This document shows, piece by piece, positions 42,936 through 51,046 of a stretch of 64,000 nucleotides of DNA. A program made the translations under genes and the position numbers. Below the pieces are notes generated by a model. That model was not told the DNA's origin. It made no database searches and was given only the letters and a program-made list of their open reading frames with translations. Each line of letters opens with the position of its first letter. Position 1 is the stretch's first letter. Source of the stretch: Pseudomonas sp. JQ170C (GTDB lineage Bacteria; Pseudomonadota; Gammaproteobacteria; Pseudomonadales; Pseudomonadaceae); NCBI RefSeq assembly GCF_035581345.1, contig NZ_CP141608.1, positions 2,882,501-2,946,500 of the forward strand. Direction: 5' to 3'.

Positions 42936-44761
42936 ATTCGTCCAGGTTGTGCAACAAAGCGCCATTTTTGATGCTTGCACTGTGCGTCGCCCTGGCCGGC
43001 TGCGGCACGACTGCCGCACGCAAGGATGGCCAGGCGCTGATCAATGAAGGGCAATACGAAGCCGGCATCGCCCGGCTTGAAGAAGCCCTCAAGGAAGATC
43101 CGCGCGACACCGAGTTGAACATCGCCCTGATGCAGGGCCGCAAGCAGTCGGTGGAAGAGCTGCTGGCCAAGGCCGACAGCGACCGCAGCCACCACGACTT
43201 TGCCGGGGCGCGCATGGGCTACGGCCGGGTGCTGACGCTGGAGCCGAACAACCGCCGCGCCCAGGACGCCGTGCGCCAGATCGAGCAGATGCGCAACCTG
43301 GGCGAGCGGGTTGCCCTGGGCCAGGCGGCGCTGCGCAGCGGCGACCTGTTCGGTGCCGAACGGCACATGCGTGAGGTGCTGCAACTGGACCCGCAGAACG
43401 AAGCCGGCCTGGCCCTGCGCAAGGACATTGAACTGGTACAGAGCCGCACCGCCCAGCCCAACCCGCAACTGCAGACCAAACTGGAAAAACCGGTGACCCT
43501 GGAGTTTCGTGACGCCAACCTCAAGACCATTTTCGAGGTGCTGTCGCAGGTGGCGGGGCTGAACTTCATCTTCGACAAAGACCTGCGCCCGGACATGAAA
43601 GCCACCATCTTCGTACGCGACGTGCGTATCGAAGACGCCGTGTCGCTGCTGCTGGAACAGAACCAGCTGCACCAGAAGGTGGTGAACGAAAACACCTTGC
43701 TGATCTACCCAGACTCGCCGCAGAAGACCAAGGACTATCAGGAATTGGTCATGCGCACCTTCTACCTCACCAGCATCGACTCCAACACCGCGCTGAACAT
43801 GGTCAAGACCATGCTCAAGACCCGCGACGTGTTCGTCGATGAACGCCTCAACACCCTGACCATGCGCGACACCCCCGACGCGGTACGCATGGCCGAGAAA
43901 CTGCTGCAGTCCCAGGACCAGTCCAACCCTGAAGTGGTGCTGGAGGTGGAAGTGATGGAAGTGGCCCGTTCGCGGATCCTGGAGCTGGGCCTGCAATGGC
44001 CCAACACCTTCGGCATCCTCAACAACGACGGCAACCCGGTCAGCACCATCGACCAGCTGCGCGGCATCAACTCCGAGCGGATCACCTTCTCGCCATCGCC
44101 CCAGGCCAAGATCAACGCCCAGGACAACGACATCAATACCCTGGCAAGCCCGGTGATCCGGGTCAGCAACCGCGAGCAGGCACGTATCCATATCGGCCAG
44201 CGGGTGCCGATCATCAGCGCCACCTCGGTGCCCTCGACCCAGGGCCCGGTGATTACCGAGAGCGTGACCTACCTGGATGTCGGCTTGAAGCTCGAAGTGA
44301 CTCCGGTGGTGCACCTGAACAACGAAGTGGCGATCAAGATTTCCCTTGAAGTCAGTAACGCCAAGCCCCTCGAGCCCACTCGCCAGGGCACCATCCCGGT
44401 CCAGGTCGACACCCGCAACGCCCAGACCAGCCTGCGCCTGCATGACGGCGAAACCCAGGTGCTGGCGGGCCTGGTGCGCAACGACGAAGGCGCCAGTGGC
44501 AACAAGATTCCCGGCCTTGGCGATATTCCAGGCCTGGGCCGGCTGTTTGGCAGCAACCGCAACGACAAGAGCCAGTCGGAGCTGGTGCTGTCGATCACCC
44601 CGCGGATCGTGCGCAACTTGCCCTACCAGAGCCCCTCGGACATGGAGTTCCCCACCGGTACCGAGACCAGCATGCAGATCCGCAACCTCAACCGCAGCAT
44701 CGACGTCGACGTGGAAACCGAGCAACCCATCGCCGCCGTTCCTACCGGCGTGAGGCCCTGA
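42932..44761 (+). CDS. gspD: Secretin GspD/MshL-like, lipoprotein with TPR region
   Basis: 609 residues. It has a lipobox (LAGCGTT), so no separate pilotin may be needed. An N-terminal TPR-like helical part (about 30-165) is unusual for T2SS secretins and recalls BfpB/MshL-type proteins. A secretin N-domain (KPVTLEFRDANLKTIFEVLS) and the pore domain follow, with ASPVIRVSNREQARIHIGQ, YLDVGLKLEVTPVV and the signature GDIPGLGRLFGS. It forms the outer-membrane channel for MnxG or another folded cargo. Confidence 0.92.
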   Translation: MNSSRLCNKAPFLMLALCVALAGCGTTAARKDGQALINEGQYEAGIARLEEALKEDPRDTELNIALMQGRKQSVEELLAKADSDRSHHDFAGARMGYGRVLTLEPNNRRAQDAVRQIEQMRNLGERVALGQAALRSGDLFGAERHMREVLQLDPQNEAGLALRKDIELVQSRTAQPNPQLQTKLEKPVTLEFRDANLKTIFEVLSQVAGLNFIFDKDLRPDMKATIFVRDVRIEDAVSLLLEQNQLHQKVVNENTLLIYPDSPQKTKDYQELVMRTFYLTSIDSNTALNMVKTMLKTRDVFVDERLNTLTMRDTPDAVRMAEKLLQSQDQSNPEVVLEVEVMEVARSRILELGLQWPNTFGILNNDGNPVSTIDQLRGINSERITFSPSPQAKINAQDNDINTLASPVIRVSNREQARIHIGQRVPIISATSVPSTQGPVITESVTYLDVGLKLEVTPVVHLNNEVAIKISLEVSNAKPLEPTRQGTIPVQVDTRNAQTSLRLHDGETQVLAGLVRNDEGASGNKIPGLGDIPGLGRLFGSNRNDKSQSELVLSITPRIVRNLPYQSPSDMEFPTGTETSMQIRNLNRSIDVDVETEQPIAAVPTGVRP

Positions 44762-44764
44762 GCC

Positions 44765-45238
44765 ATGAAACGGTCAATGGCAGGATTCAGCCTGATTGAA
44801 GTGATGCTGACCCTGGCCCTGCTCGGGTTGCTGGCTTCGATTGCCGCACCGCTGACCGAAACCCTGGTTCGCCGGGGCAAGGAACAGGAGCTCAAGACCG
44901 CCCTGTACCAGATCCGCGACGCCATCGACGCCTACAAGCGCGCCTTTGACGCCGGCTACATCGAGAAGTCGCTCAACGCCACCGGCTACCCGCCGAACCT
45001 GCAGGTGCTGGTCGATGGCGTGAGGGATGTGCGCAGCGCCAAGGGTGCCAAGTTCTACTTCCTGCGGCGCATTCCCCGTGACCCATTGGTTGCCGCCAAA
45101 CGCGACGACGAAGGCGGCTGGGGCCTGCGCACCTACGAAAGCTCCGCCCAGAACCCGCGCGAAGGGGAGGATGTCTTCGACGTCTATTCCCGGGCGCGGG
45201 GCAAGGGCCTCAACGGCATCGCCTACGGGCAGTGGTGA
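44765..45238 (+). CDS. Pseudopilin 1
   Basis: 157 residues. The prepilin cleavage site is MAG|FSLIEVMLTLALLGLLA with E5 present. The remainder (YQIRDAIDAYKRAFDAG, GYPPNLQVLVDGV, FLRRIPRDPL) is GspG-like. Probably a major or core pseudopilin of the local machine. It lies 3 bp after the secretin gene. Confidence 0.85.
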   Translation: MKRSMAGFSLIEVMLTLALLGLLASIAAPLTETLVRRGKEQELKTALYQIRDAIDAYKRAFDAGYIEKSLNATGYPPNLQVLVDGVRDVRSAKGAKFYFLRRIPRDPLVAAKRDDEGGWGLRTYESSAQNPREGEDVFDVYSRARGKGLNGIAYGQW

Positions 45239-45243
45239 CCAGC

Positions 45244-45618
45244 ATGAAACGTAGCCAAGGTTTCACCCTGATCGAGCTGCTGGTGGTGATGGCGATCATC
45301 GCCACCTTGATGACCATCGCCATGCCGCGCTATTTCCAGAGCCTGGAGACCTCCCGCGAAGCCACCCTGCGCCAGAGCCTGGCGGTGATGCGCGAAGCGC
45401 TGGACCACTACTACGGCGACACCGGGCACTACCCCGATTCGCTGGAGCAGCTGGTCGAACAGCGTTACCTGCGCAGCGCCCCCCTGGACCCGATCACCGA
45501 GCGCCGCGACATGTGGCAAGTGGTGGCCCCACCGGAAGGCGTGGCGGGTTCGGTGGCCGATATCAAGAGCGGTTCAACCGGGAGGGCGCGTGATGGCAGT
45601 CTTTATGCCGAGTGGTAG
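45244..45618 (+). CDS. Pseudopilin 2
   Basis: About 124 residues. Cleavage site QG|FTLIELLVVMAIIATL with E5. The short globular part has DHYYGDTGHYPDSLEQLVEQRYL and SAPLDPITERRD, again GspG-like. ATG 45244 is preferred over GTG 45232, since the prepilin leader should be short. Confidence 0.85.
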   Translation: MKRSQGFTLIELLVVMAIIATLMTIAMPRYFQSLETSREATLRQSLAVMREALDHYYGDTGHYPDSLEQLVEQRYLRSAPLDPITERRDMWQVVAPPEGVAGSVADIKSGSTGRARDGSLYAEW

Positions 45619-46120
45619 CGCCGCCGAGGCGGGCTTCACCTACCTGGGTGTGCTGTTGCTGATTGCCGTGACAGGCATCGCCCTGGGTTCCACCGTCACC
45701 CTGTGGTCGACCGTCGCCCAGCGTGAGCGCGAGCGCGACCTGCTGTGGGTCGGCTCCCAGTATGCCCAGGCGCTGCGCAGTTACTACCGCAGCTCGCCGG
45801 GCCTTGCGCAGTACCCGCAGACCCTGGATGAGTTGCTCGAAGACCCGCGCTACCCCAACCCCAAGCGCCACATTCGCCAGCTGTACAGCGACCCGATCAC
45901 CGGCAGTGATGCCTGGGGCCTGGTGCGCTCCATCGACGGACGCATCACCGGGGTCTACAGCGAGTCACAGGAGGCACCGCTCAAACAGACCGGCTTTGCC
46001 GCGCAGTGGTCGGACTTTGAAGGCCTGACTCATTACTCCGATTGGCAATTCGTGGCCGAGAAAGCCTTTGCCGAGAACGGCGGCGTGCGCAACGACGCGC
46101 CGCAAGGAGCCGGGCAATGA
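45593..46120 (+). CDS. Pseudopilin 3, lacking Glu5
   Basis: About 175 residues. ATG 45593 has GGAGGG upstream. The leader is longer (MAVFMPSGSAAEAG), and the mature N-terminus is FTYLGVLLLIAVTGIALG, with glycine where E5 is conserved. Loss of E5 is typical of GspK-type tip pseudopilins, which sit first in the filament. The soluble part ends QWSDFEGLTHYSDWQFVAE. It overlaps the csgE start by 4 bases. Confidence 0.75.
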   Translation: MAVFMPSGSAAEAGFTYLGVLLLIAVTGIALGSTVTLWSTVAQRERERDLLWVGSQYAQALRSYYRSSPGLAQYPQTLDELLEDPRYPNPKRHIRQLYSDPITGSDAWGLVRSIDGRITGVYSESQEAPLKQTGFAAQWSDFEGLTHYSDWQFVAEKAFAENGGVRNDAPQGAGQ

Positions 46121-46524
46121 ACAGTGGACTGAACCGCCGACTGAGCGCCTGCGCCCTGGCCCTTGTGTTGCTGGCCGGCACCGCCCGGGGCGGTGCCGAG
46201 GACGAGATGATGGGCTTTATCGTCGACAACACCATCTCGCACATCGGCCACGACTTTTACTACAGCTTCGCCGAGCGGCTGCGTGCCACCAGCCGCCTGG
46301 ATTTCAACCTGGTGGTACGCGAAAGGCCGGACGCACGCTGGGGCAGCCTGGTGACGGTCGAGTACGAGCAACGCGTGATCTACAGACGTTTTCTGCCACC
46401 CAATACCACTGAACTGAAGGACGCCGCCTATGAAGCGGCCGACCTGGTCAAGGCGCAGATCATCCAGCGCAAGCTGCAGATGCTGTTGCAGGACACCACT
46501 GATCTTGAGAGGGACGAGCTATGA
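46117..46524 (+). CDS. csgE: Curli export accessory protein CsgE
   Basis: 135 residues with a signal peptide. EDEMMGFIVDNTISHIGHDFYYSF..RLDFNLVVRERPDARWGS is characteristic of CsgE, the periplasmic cap that feeds curli subunits to the CsgG pore. It overlaps the last pseudopilin gene and is coupled to csgF, so it is part of the secretion operon. No csgA or csgB lies in the window. Confidence 0.9.
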   Translation: MNSGLNRRLSACALALVLLAGTARGGAEDEMMGFIVDNTISHIGHDFYYSFAERLRATSRLDFNLVVRERPDARWGSLVTVEYEQRVIYRRFLPPNTTELKDAAYEAADLVKAQIIQRKLQMLLQDTTDLERDEL

Positions 46525-46940
46525 ACAACAACAATACCTGCCGCCTGGCCTCCCTGGTCCTGCTGACTGCCCTGTGCAGCCAGGCCGGTGCCACTGAACT
46601 GGTCTACACCCCGATCAACCCCGCATTCGGCGGCAACCCGCTCAACGGCACCTGGCTGCTCAACAATGCCCAGGCGCAAAACGACCATGACGACCCTGAC
46701 ATCAAGGACCGCGCTTCGGCCCTGGCCAGCACCTCGTCACTGGAGCGCTTCACCAGCCAGCTGGAGTCGCGCCTGCTTTCGCAACTGCTGACCAACATCA
46801 ACAACGGCAACACCGGCAGCCTGCAGACCGACGCCTTTCTGATCAACGTGCTGGATGACTCCGGTGCCTTGACGATTCAAATCACCGATCGGGCGACCGG
46901 TGAGGTTTCTGAAGTGCTGGTCAACGGCCTGAACCCGTAA
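46521..46940 (+). CDS. csgF: Curli assembly protein CsgF
   Basis: 139 residues with a signal peptide. The mature N-terminus TELVYTPINPAFGGNPLNG is the CsgF segment known to plug and bind the CsgG barrel, followed by WLLNNAQAQN. CsgF couples secretion to nucleation on the surface. Four-base overlap with csgE; 27 bp before csgG. Confidence 0.93.
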   Translation: MNNNNTCRLASLVLLTALCSQAGATELVYTPINPAFGGNPLNGTWLLNNAQAQNDHDDPDIKDRASALASTSSLERFTSQLESRLLSQLLTNINNGNTGSLQTDAFLINVLDDSGALTIQITDRATGEVSEVLVNGLNP

Positions 46941-46967
46941 AGGGCAAGGTAAAGGGGAGAAATAATC

Positions 46968-47810
46968 ATGAAACGATTTCTGACCGCACTGATGATCCTG
47001 GCCACCTTGCAAGGCTGCAGCCTGCGCGAGCCGATGCCGGCCGAGCAGGACGGCGAAAGCCCGACCCTGACGCCACGGGCCTCGACCTATTACGACCTGC
47101 TGAACATGCCACGGCCCAAAGGCCGGCTGATGGCGGTGGTGTACGGTTTCCGCGACCAGACCGGGCAATACAAGCCGACGCCTGCCAGCTCGTTCTCCAC
47201 CAGCGTCACCCAGGGGGCGGCGAGCATGCTGATGGATGCCCTGCAGGCCAGTGGCTGGTTCGTGGTGCTGGAGCGCGAAGGCCTGCAGAACCTGCTGACC
47301 GAACGCAAGATCATCCGCGCCTCACAGAAAAAGCCTGACACCCCGGTGAACATCCAGGGCGAACTGCCGCCGTTGCAGGCAGCCAACCTGATGCTCGAAG
47401 GCGGCATCATCGCCTACGACACCAACGTGCGCAGTGGCGGGGAGGGCGCGCGCTACCTGGGCATCGACATTTCCCGCGAGTACCGGGTCGACCAGGTCTC
47501 GGTCAACCTGCGGGCAGTGGACGTGCGCAGCGGCCAGGTGCTGGCCAACGTCATGACCAGCAAGACCATCTACTCGGTCGGACGCAGCGCCGGGGTGTTC
47601 AAGTTCATCGAGTTCAAGAAACTGCTGGAAGCCGAAGTGGGCTACACCACCAACGAACCGGCGCAACTGTGCGTACTGTCGGCGATTGAATCGGCGGTAG
47701 GGCACCTGCTGGCCCAGGGCATCGAACGGCGCCTGTGGCAAGTGGCCGACGACGGCAGCGGCGACAAGGCGGTGCTGGATAAATACCTGAGTCAGTACCA
47801 GGCGCCTTGA
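46968..47810 (+). CDS. csgG: Curli export channel lipoprotein CsgG
   Basis: 280 residues with a lipobox (LQGCSLREP). It has RPKGRLMAVVYGFRDQTGQYKP and FVVLEREGLQNLLTERKI, and ends with the oligomerisation helices of the CsgG family, such as KLLEAEVGYTTNEPAQLCV. It forms a nonameric outer-membrane pore for unfolded amyloid subunits. The RBS GGGGAGA precedes ATG. It is last in the operon that begins at 38297. Confidence 0.93.
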   Translation: MKRFLTALMILATLQGCSLREPMPAEQDGESPTLTPRASTYYDLLNMPRPKGRLMAVVYGFRDQTGQYKPTPASSFSTSVTQGAASMLMDALQASGWFVVLEREGLQNLLTERKIIRASQKKPDTPVNIQGELPPLQAANLMLEGGIIAYDTNVRSGGEGARYLGIDISREYRVDQVSVNLRAVDVRSGQVLANVMTSKTIYSVGRSAGVFKFIEFKKLLEAEVGYTTNEPAQLCVLSAIESAVGHLLAQGIERRLWQVADDGSGDKAVLDKYLSQYQAP

Positions 47811-47883
47811 CGTCGGACCACGACCGCTGTGCGGCCGATCGCAGGCTGCGGGGAGCACATCCGTTCACGCATGGTGAACATCT

Positions 47884-47955
47884 GTAGGAGCGGGCTTGCC
47901 CCGCGATAGCGGTGTGTCAGGCAGACGGCTATCGCGGGGCAAGCCCGCTCCTACC
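47884..47955. repeat. Inverted REP pair (REPIN)
   Basis: GTAGGAGCGGGCTTGCCCCG and its inverted partner with a short spacer, between the convergent csgG and DUF1272 genes. It may act as the csgG mRNA end. Confidence 0.88.
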
Positions 47956-47961
47956 GGGTGG

Positions 47962-48207
47962 TTAGTGGTTCGGGCAGCCTTGTGCTTTGACGATCCGCTG
48001 GGTCGACGCCGGGTACTTGGCCAGTTTTTCAGCCGCCCGCGCCGGGCGTTTGACCAGTTCGCCACCGCAGTTGGGGCACTGGCCCTTGAGGGTGTGCTCG
48101 CTGCAGGTACGGCAAAAGGTGCATTCAAACGAGCAGATCAGCGCATCCTGGCTATCGCCCGGCAGGTCACAGCCACAGCATTCGCAGTTGGGTCGCAATT
48201 CAAGCAT
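47962..48207 (-). CDS. Small cysteine-rich DUF1272 protein
   Basis: 81 residues: LRPNCECCGCDLPGDSQDA, CSFECTFCRTCSE and GQCPNCGGELVKRPAR. Four CxxC-type pairs suggest zinc binding. The function is unknown. ATG 48207 is the natural start; the longer frame runs into a REP pair. Confidence 0.85.
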   Translation of the reverse strand: MLELRPNCECCGCDLPGDSQDALICSFECTFCRTCSEHTLKGQCPNCGGELVKRPARAAEKLAKYPASTQRIVKAQGCPNH

Positions 48208-48218
48208 GGTCAACACCT

Positions 48219-48291
48219 GTAGGCGCGGGCTTGCCCCGCGATGATGGTTGTAAGGGCGAGGAGCGATCGCGGGGCAAGCCCGCTGCCACAG
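48219..48291. repeat. Inverted REP pair (REPIN)
   Basis: GCGCGGGCTTGCCCCGCGAT and ATCGCGGGGCAAGCCCGCTG, between the DUF1272 and cobM genes. Confidence 0.85.
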
Positions 48292-48300
48292 TTTATGCAA

Positions 48301-49047
48301 TCAAGGGCGATACAAGTGGGCATGGCTGGCACGATACAACGCCGATTCGGAAAAGCTGTCGCTGGCCAGCACCCGGCCCACCAGGATCAGCGCCGTACGC
48401 CGAAAGCCCTTGGCCTGCACCTGCGCGACGATCCCATCCAGGGTGTCGAGCACCCAGTCCTGGTCCGGCCAGGTGGCGCGATGCACCACGGCAATCGGGC
48501 AGTCGCCACCGTAATGCGGACGCAGCGTCTGGACAATCGTCTCCAGGTGCTTGACCCCCAGGTGGATCGCCAGGGTGCTGCGGTGACGCGCCAGGTCAGC
48601 CAGGTGCTCGCCTTCGGGCATTGGTGATTTGTCGCCGAAGCGGGTGAGGATCACGGTCTGGGCGATGTCCGGCAAGGTCAGTTCGCAGCCGAGCAGGGCA
48701 GCACTGGCCGCCACCGCGGTGACGCCGGGGACGATCTCGTAGGGAATGCCCAGTGCGCGCAAGTAGCGAATCTGCTCGCCAATGGCGCCATACAGGCTTG
48801 GGTCGCCGCTGTGTACCCGGGCGATATCCTGGCCCAGCTCATGGGCGGTCTTGATGGCTTCGATGATTTGCCCCAGGTGCAGCTCGGCGCTGTTGATGAC
48901 GGTCTGGGCGCTGTGCCCTTCGAGCACGGCGGCAGGCACCAGGGAGCCGGCATAGATGATCACCGGGCAACGGTGGATCAGGCGTTGGCCCTTGACGGTA
49001 ATCAGCTCGGGATCGCCGGGGCCGGCACCGATGAAGTAGACGGTCAT
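48301..49047 (-). CDS. cobM: Precorrin-4 C(11)-methyltransferase CobM
   Basis: 248 residues. It transfers a methyl group from SAM to C11 of precorrin-4 in the aerobic cobalamin pathway. The corrin methylase fold has VYFIGAGPGDPELITVKG at the N-terminus, YAGSLVPAAVL, VHSGDPSLYGAI and EIVPGVTAVAASAALL. Follows cobE by 27 bp on the minus strand, in a B12-riboswitch-controlled unit. Confidence 0.94.
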   Translation of the reverse strand: MTVYFIGAGPGDPELITVKGQRLIHRCPVIIYAGSLVPAAVLEGHSAQTVINSAELHLGQIIEAIKTAHELGQDIARVHSGDPSLYGAIGEQIRYLRALGIPYEIVPGVTAVAASAALLGCELTLPDIAQTVILTRFGDKSPMPEGEHLADLARHRSTLAIHLGVKHLETIVQTLRPHYGGDCPIAVVHRATWPDQDWVLDTLDGIVAQVQAKGFRRTALILVGRVLASDSFSESALYRASHAHLYRP

Positions 49048-49074
49048 GCACAGTCCTTGGGAGAAATAGGGGGA

Positions 49075-49476
49075 TTATCCGCCAATGCCGCGGGCGGTGG
49101 CCAATGCCAGGGTGGCATCGGCGTTTAGGGTGCGGGTGACGCGCAGGTGAGCGGGGCCGGCCACCTGCTCGGCCATGGCCAGGGCGGCGCTTTCGGCCAC
49201 GCCGTGGCAACCGCTGTGGGCGAAGGCGACGTCAGAGCGGTGGCTCAAGCGCGGCGCGAAGGCCGACAGCTGCGCAGCCGAGAAAAACACAACGGGCACA
49301 CCCAGGCGCCTGGCCAATTGAGTCAGGCCCGGCTCGTCGCGCTTGAGGTCGATACTGGCAAGGCCCGCGACCGCCGCGAGGGGCAGGTCGTGGGCCTTGA
49401 GGGTGTGTTCGAGCAGGTTGCCCAGCGTGTCGGCGGGGCAACCCCGCCGGCAACCCAGGCCGACAAACAACTGCAT
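49075..49476 (-). CDS. cobE: Cobalamin biosynthesis protein CobE (CbiG C-terminal-like)
   Basis: 133 residues. FVGLGCRRGCPADTLGNLLEH at the start and LASIDLKRDEPGLTQLARRLGVP are the hallmarks of the CbiG/CobE C-terminal domain, which binds intermediates at the precorrin ring-contraction stage. It abuts cbtA (1 bp) upstream. Confidence 0.9.
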   Translation of the reverse strand: MQLFVGLGCRRGCPADTLGNLLEHTLKAHDLPLAAVAGLASIDLKRDEPGLTQLARRLGVPVVFFSAAQLSAFAPRLSHRSDVAFAHSGCHGVAESAALAMAEQVAGPAHLRVTRTLNADATLALATARGIGG

Positions 49477-49477
49477 G

Positions 49478-50170
49478 TCAGGCCTGGTTCGGGCGGCGGA
49501 ACAGCCAGGCGCTGATCAGGCCCAGGGCCAGCCAGAACGCGGCGTTGGTCACCAGCGAGGCGACCTTGAACTCGGCTTCCAGGGCCTCTGGGGCGAGCAT
49601 TTCGTGGACTTCAGGCTGCGGCGCGCCAATCACATGAGGCACTACCAACAACACTACGCCCACGGCCTTGAGCAGCCAGTTACGGGCGAACACGATCAGC
49701 CCGAGCCCCACGGCGGTGGCGGCGGCGGTGCCCACCCACCAGGCCTGGCGCTGGGCCAGGTCAGCGGCGGCGGTGCCCGGCAGCTCCGGCGGCAGGCCCA
49801 GGGTCGGTGCCAGGCAGAACACGGCAAAGCCGCCCAGGCCCCAGAGCGCACCGGTAACGGCGCTGTTGGGCGCGCGCAGGGTGTAGAGCGCGGCCAGGAT
49901 CAGGGCGAAACCGACGGCGACCACCAGGTTGCCGCCGGTGGTCGACAGCACACGCTGCCAGCCATCTTCAGGCGACCAGGCTTCACTGTCGTGGTGATGG
50001 TCGGCGGCGACGCCAGGAGCATGCTCATGGGCCTCGACCACCGGAGCTGCGCTTTCATAGGTTTCCGCCTGCAGAATCAGCGGCGCGACCCAGAAGCTTT
50101 GCAGCAGGGTCAGCAGCAGGGCGGCCAGAAGGCCTGCAAACCCTGCGGTACTGGCAATACGCTTGATCAT
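49478..50170 (-). CDS. cbtA: Cobalt transporter subunit CbtA
   Basis: About 230 residues with about five membrane segments. It starts IKRIASTAGFAGLLAALLLTLLQ and has a periplasmic metal-binding-like EAHEHAPGVAADHHHDSEAW loop. CbtA with CbtB is a predicted B12-riboswitch-controlled cobalt importer. ATG 50170 lies 10 bp after the cbtB stop. Confidence 0.9.
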   Translation of the reverse strand: MIKRIASTAGFAGLLAALLLTLLQSFWVAPLILQAETYESAAPVVEAHEHAPGVAADHHHDSEAWSPEDGWQRVLSTTGGNLVVAVGFALILAALYTLRAPNSAVTGALWGLGGFAVFCLAPTLGLPPELPGTAAADLAQRQAWWVGTAAATAVGLGLIVFARNWLLKAVGVVLLVVPHVIGAPQPEVHEMLAPEALEAEFKVASLVTNAAFWLALGLISAWLFRRPNQA

Positions 50171-50180
50171 GGGTGGGCAC

Positions 50181-50366
50181 TCAGTGGCAAGGGAAGGCGG
50201 CGCTGTGGCGGGTATCGTGGGCAGCGTTGTGCACGGCTTCGATATGCGAGAAACCGGCGAAGTAGACCAGGCACAGGCCCAGCAGCGAGGCACCGACAGC
50301 AACCAGCAGGCGCTGGCTCAGGGTTGAGGGGGTAACGGCGGAGTGACTGGCGGTACTGGTACGCAT
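50181..50366 (-). CDS. cbtB: Cobalt transporter subunit CbtB
   Basis: 61 residues. ATG 50366 has GAGGAA 7 bases upstream. A single membrane helix (LLVAVGASLLGLCLVYFAG) precedes FSHIEAVHNAAHDTRHSAAF, the His-rich tail that typifies CbtB. First gene after the minus-strand cobalamin riboswitch. Confidence 0.9.
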   Translation of the reverse strand: MRTSTASHSAVTPSTLSQRLLVAVGASLLGLCLVYFAGFSHIEAVHNAAHDTRHSAAFPCH

Positions 50367-50474
50367 GGCGCTTTCCTCTTGGTGTTGTCGGCAACAGGCA
50401 AGCGCAAGAAACCCCTGCACGCAAGACGCCCAGGGGTTGCAACAGCGCCCGCCCACCGCGGGTTTGTCAAATCG

Positions 50475-50675
50475 AGCCTGGGCCGGTCTCCGGGCTGGCG
50501 AGGGCGGGCAGAGTGCCGCGCCGAAGGCGTCACCTTCCCATGCCGGACTACGGGCACAGTGGTTCTGACGCTTTTCTCGCTTACCGTTGCGGGGGCAGCA
50601 CCGGACTTGTCCTACGCCGTGAACAACACGTGTATGACGCACCGGTTTCCCGTTTCACCCTGTCAAGGGCACCCA
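50475..50675 (-). promoter_or_regulatory. Cobalamin riboswitch (cbtBA-cobEM)
   Basis: The minus strand shows AAACGGGAAACCGGTGCG, then CCGGTGCTGCCCCCGCAACG followed by GTAAGCGAG, and later GCCAGCCCGGAGACCGGCC. These are the expected parts of the B12-box aptamer in order. It should repress the cobalt uptake and cob genes when B12 is ample. Confidence 0.92.
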
Positions 50676-50764
50676 AACGAATCGCACTAGCAAATCATGC
50701 AACTACGCAAGCGTCAATTGTGACAGCAGTTGACCGCTCACCGGGCACTGCGTAGCCTAGCCGC

Positions 50765-50940
50765 TTCGAGGTTCTTCGGCGCGGGCCGAAGCTAAGACGG
50801 GAACGCGGTTCAAGCCGCGGCTGCCCCCGCAACTGTAAGCATTGAACGGATCGACACAGCCACTGCATCCCTGCGGGAAGGCGTCGTTCCACTGGCCGGC
50901 GGCCGGTGCAATGCAAGCCAGGAGACCTGCCTCGATCAGT
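50765..50940 (+). promoter_or_regulatory. Cobalamin riboswitch (cobW-cobN operon)
   Basis: The plus strand shows GACGGGAACGCGGTTCAAGC, GCTGCCCCCGCAACTGTAAG and GCAAGCCAGGAGACCTGCC. A complete B12-box aptamer about 110 bp before the cobW ATG, divergent from the first riboswitch. Confidence 0.94.
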
Positions 50941-51046
50941 TTCCGACATTAAACCGGGCGGGGTGATCCGGTGGCGAACGCGCCCGGGCAGTGCTGCCTG
51001 CGGTTCTCGTCCTGCATGCCCGCCATTTGCTGCCAAGGGCATCGAC

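Noticed and set aside
46117..47810. A complete curli operon
   Set aside because: Only the export genes csgE, csgF and csgG are present; no csgA, csgB or csgD-like frame with Q/N repeats is found in the flanks.
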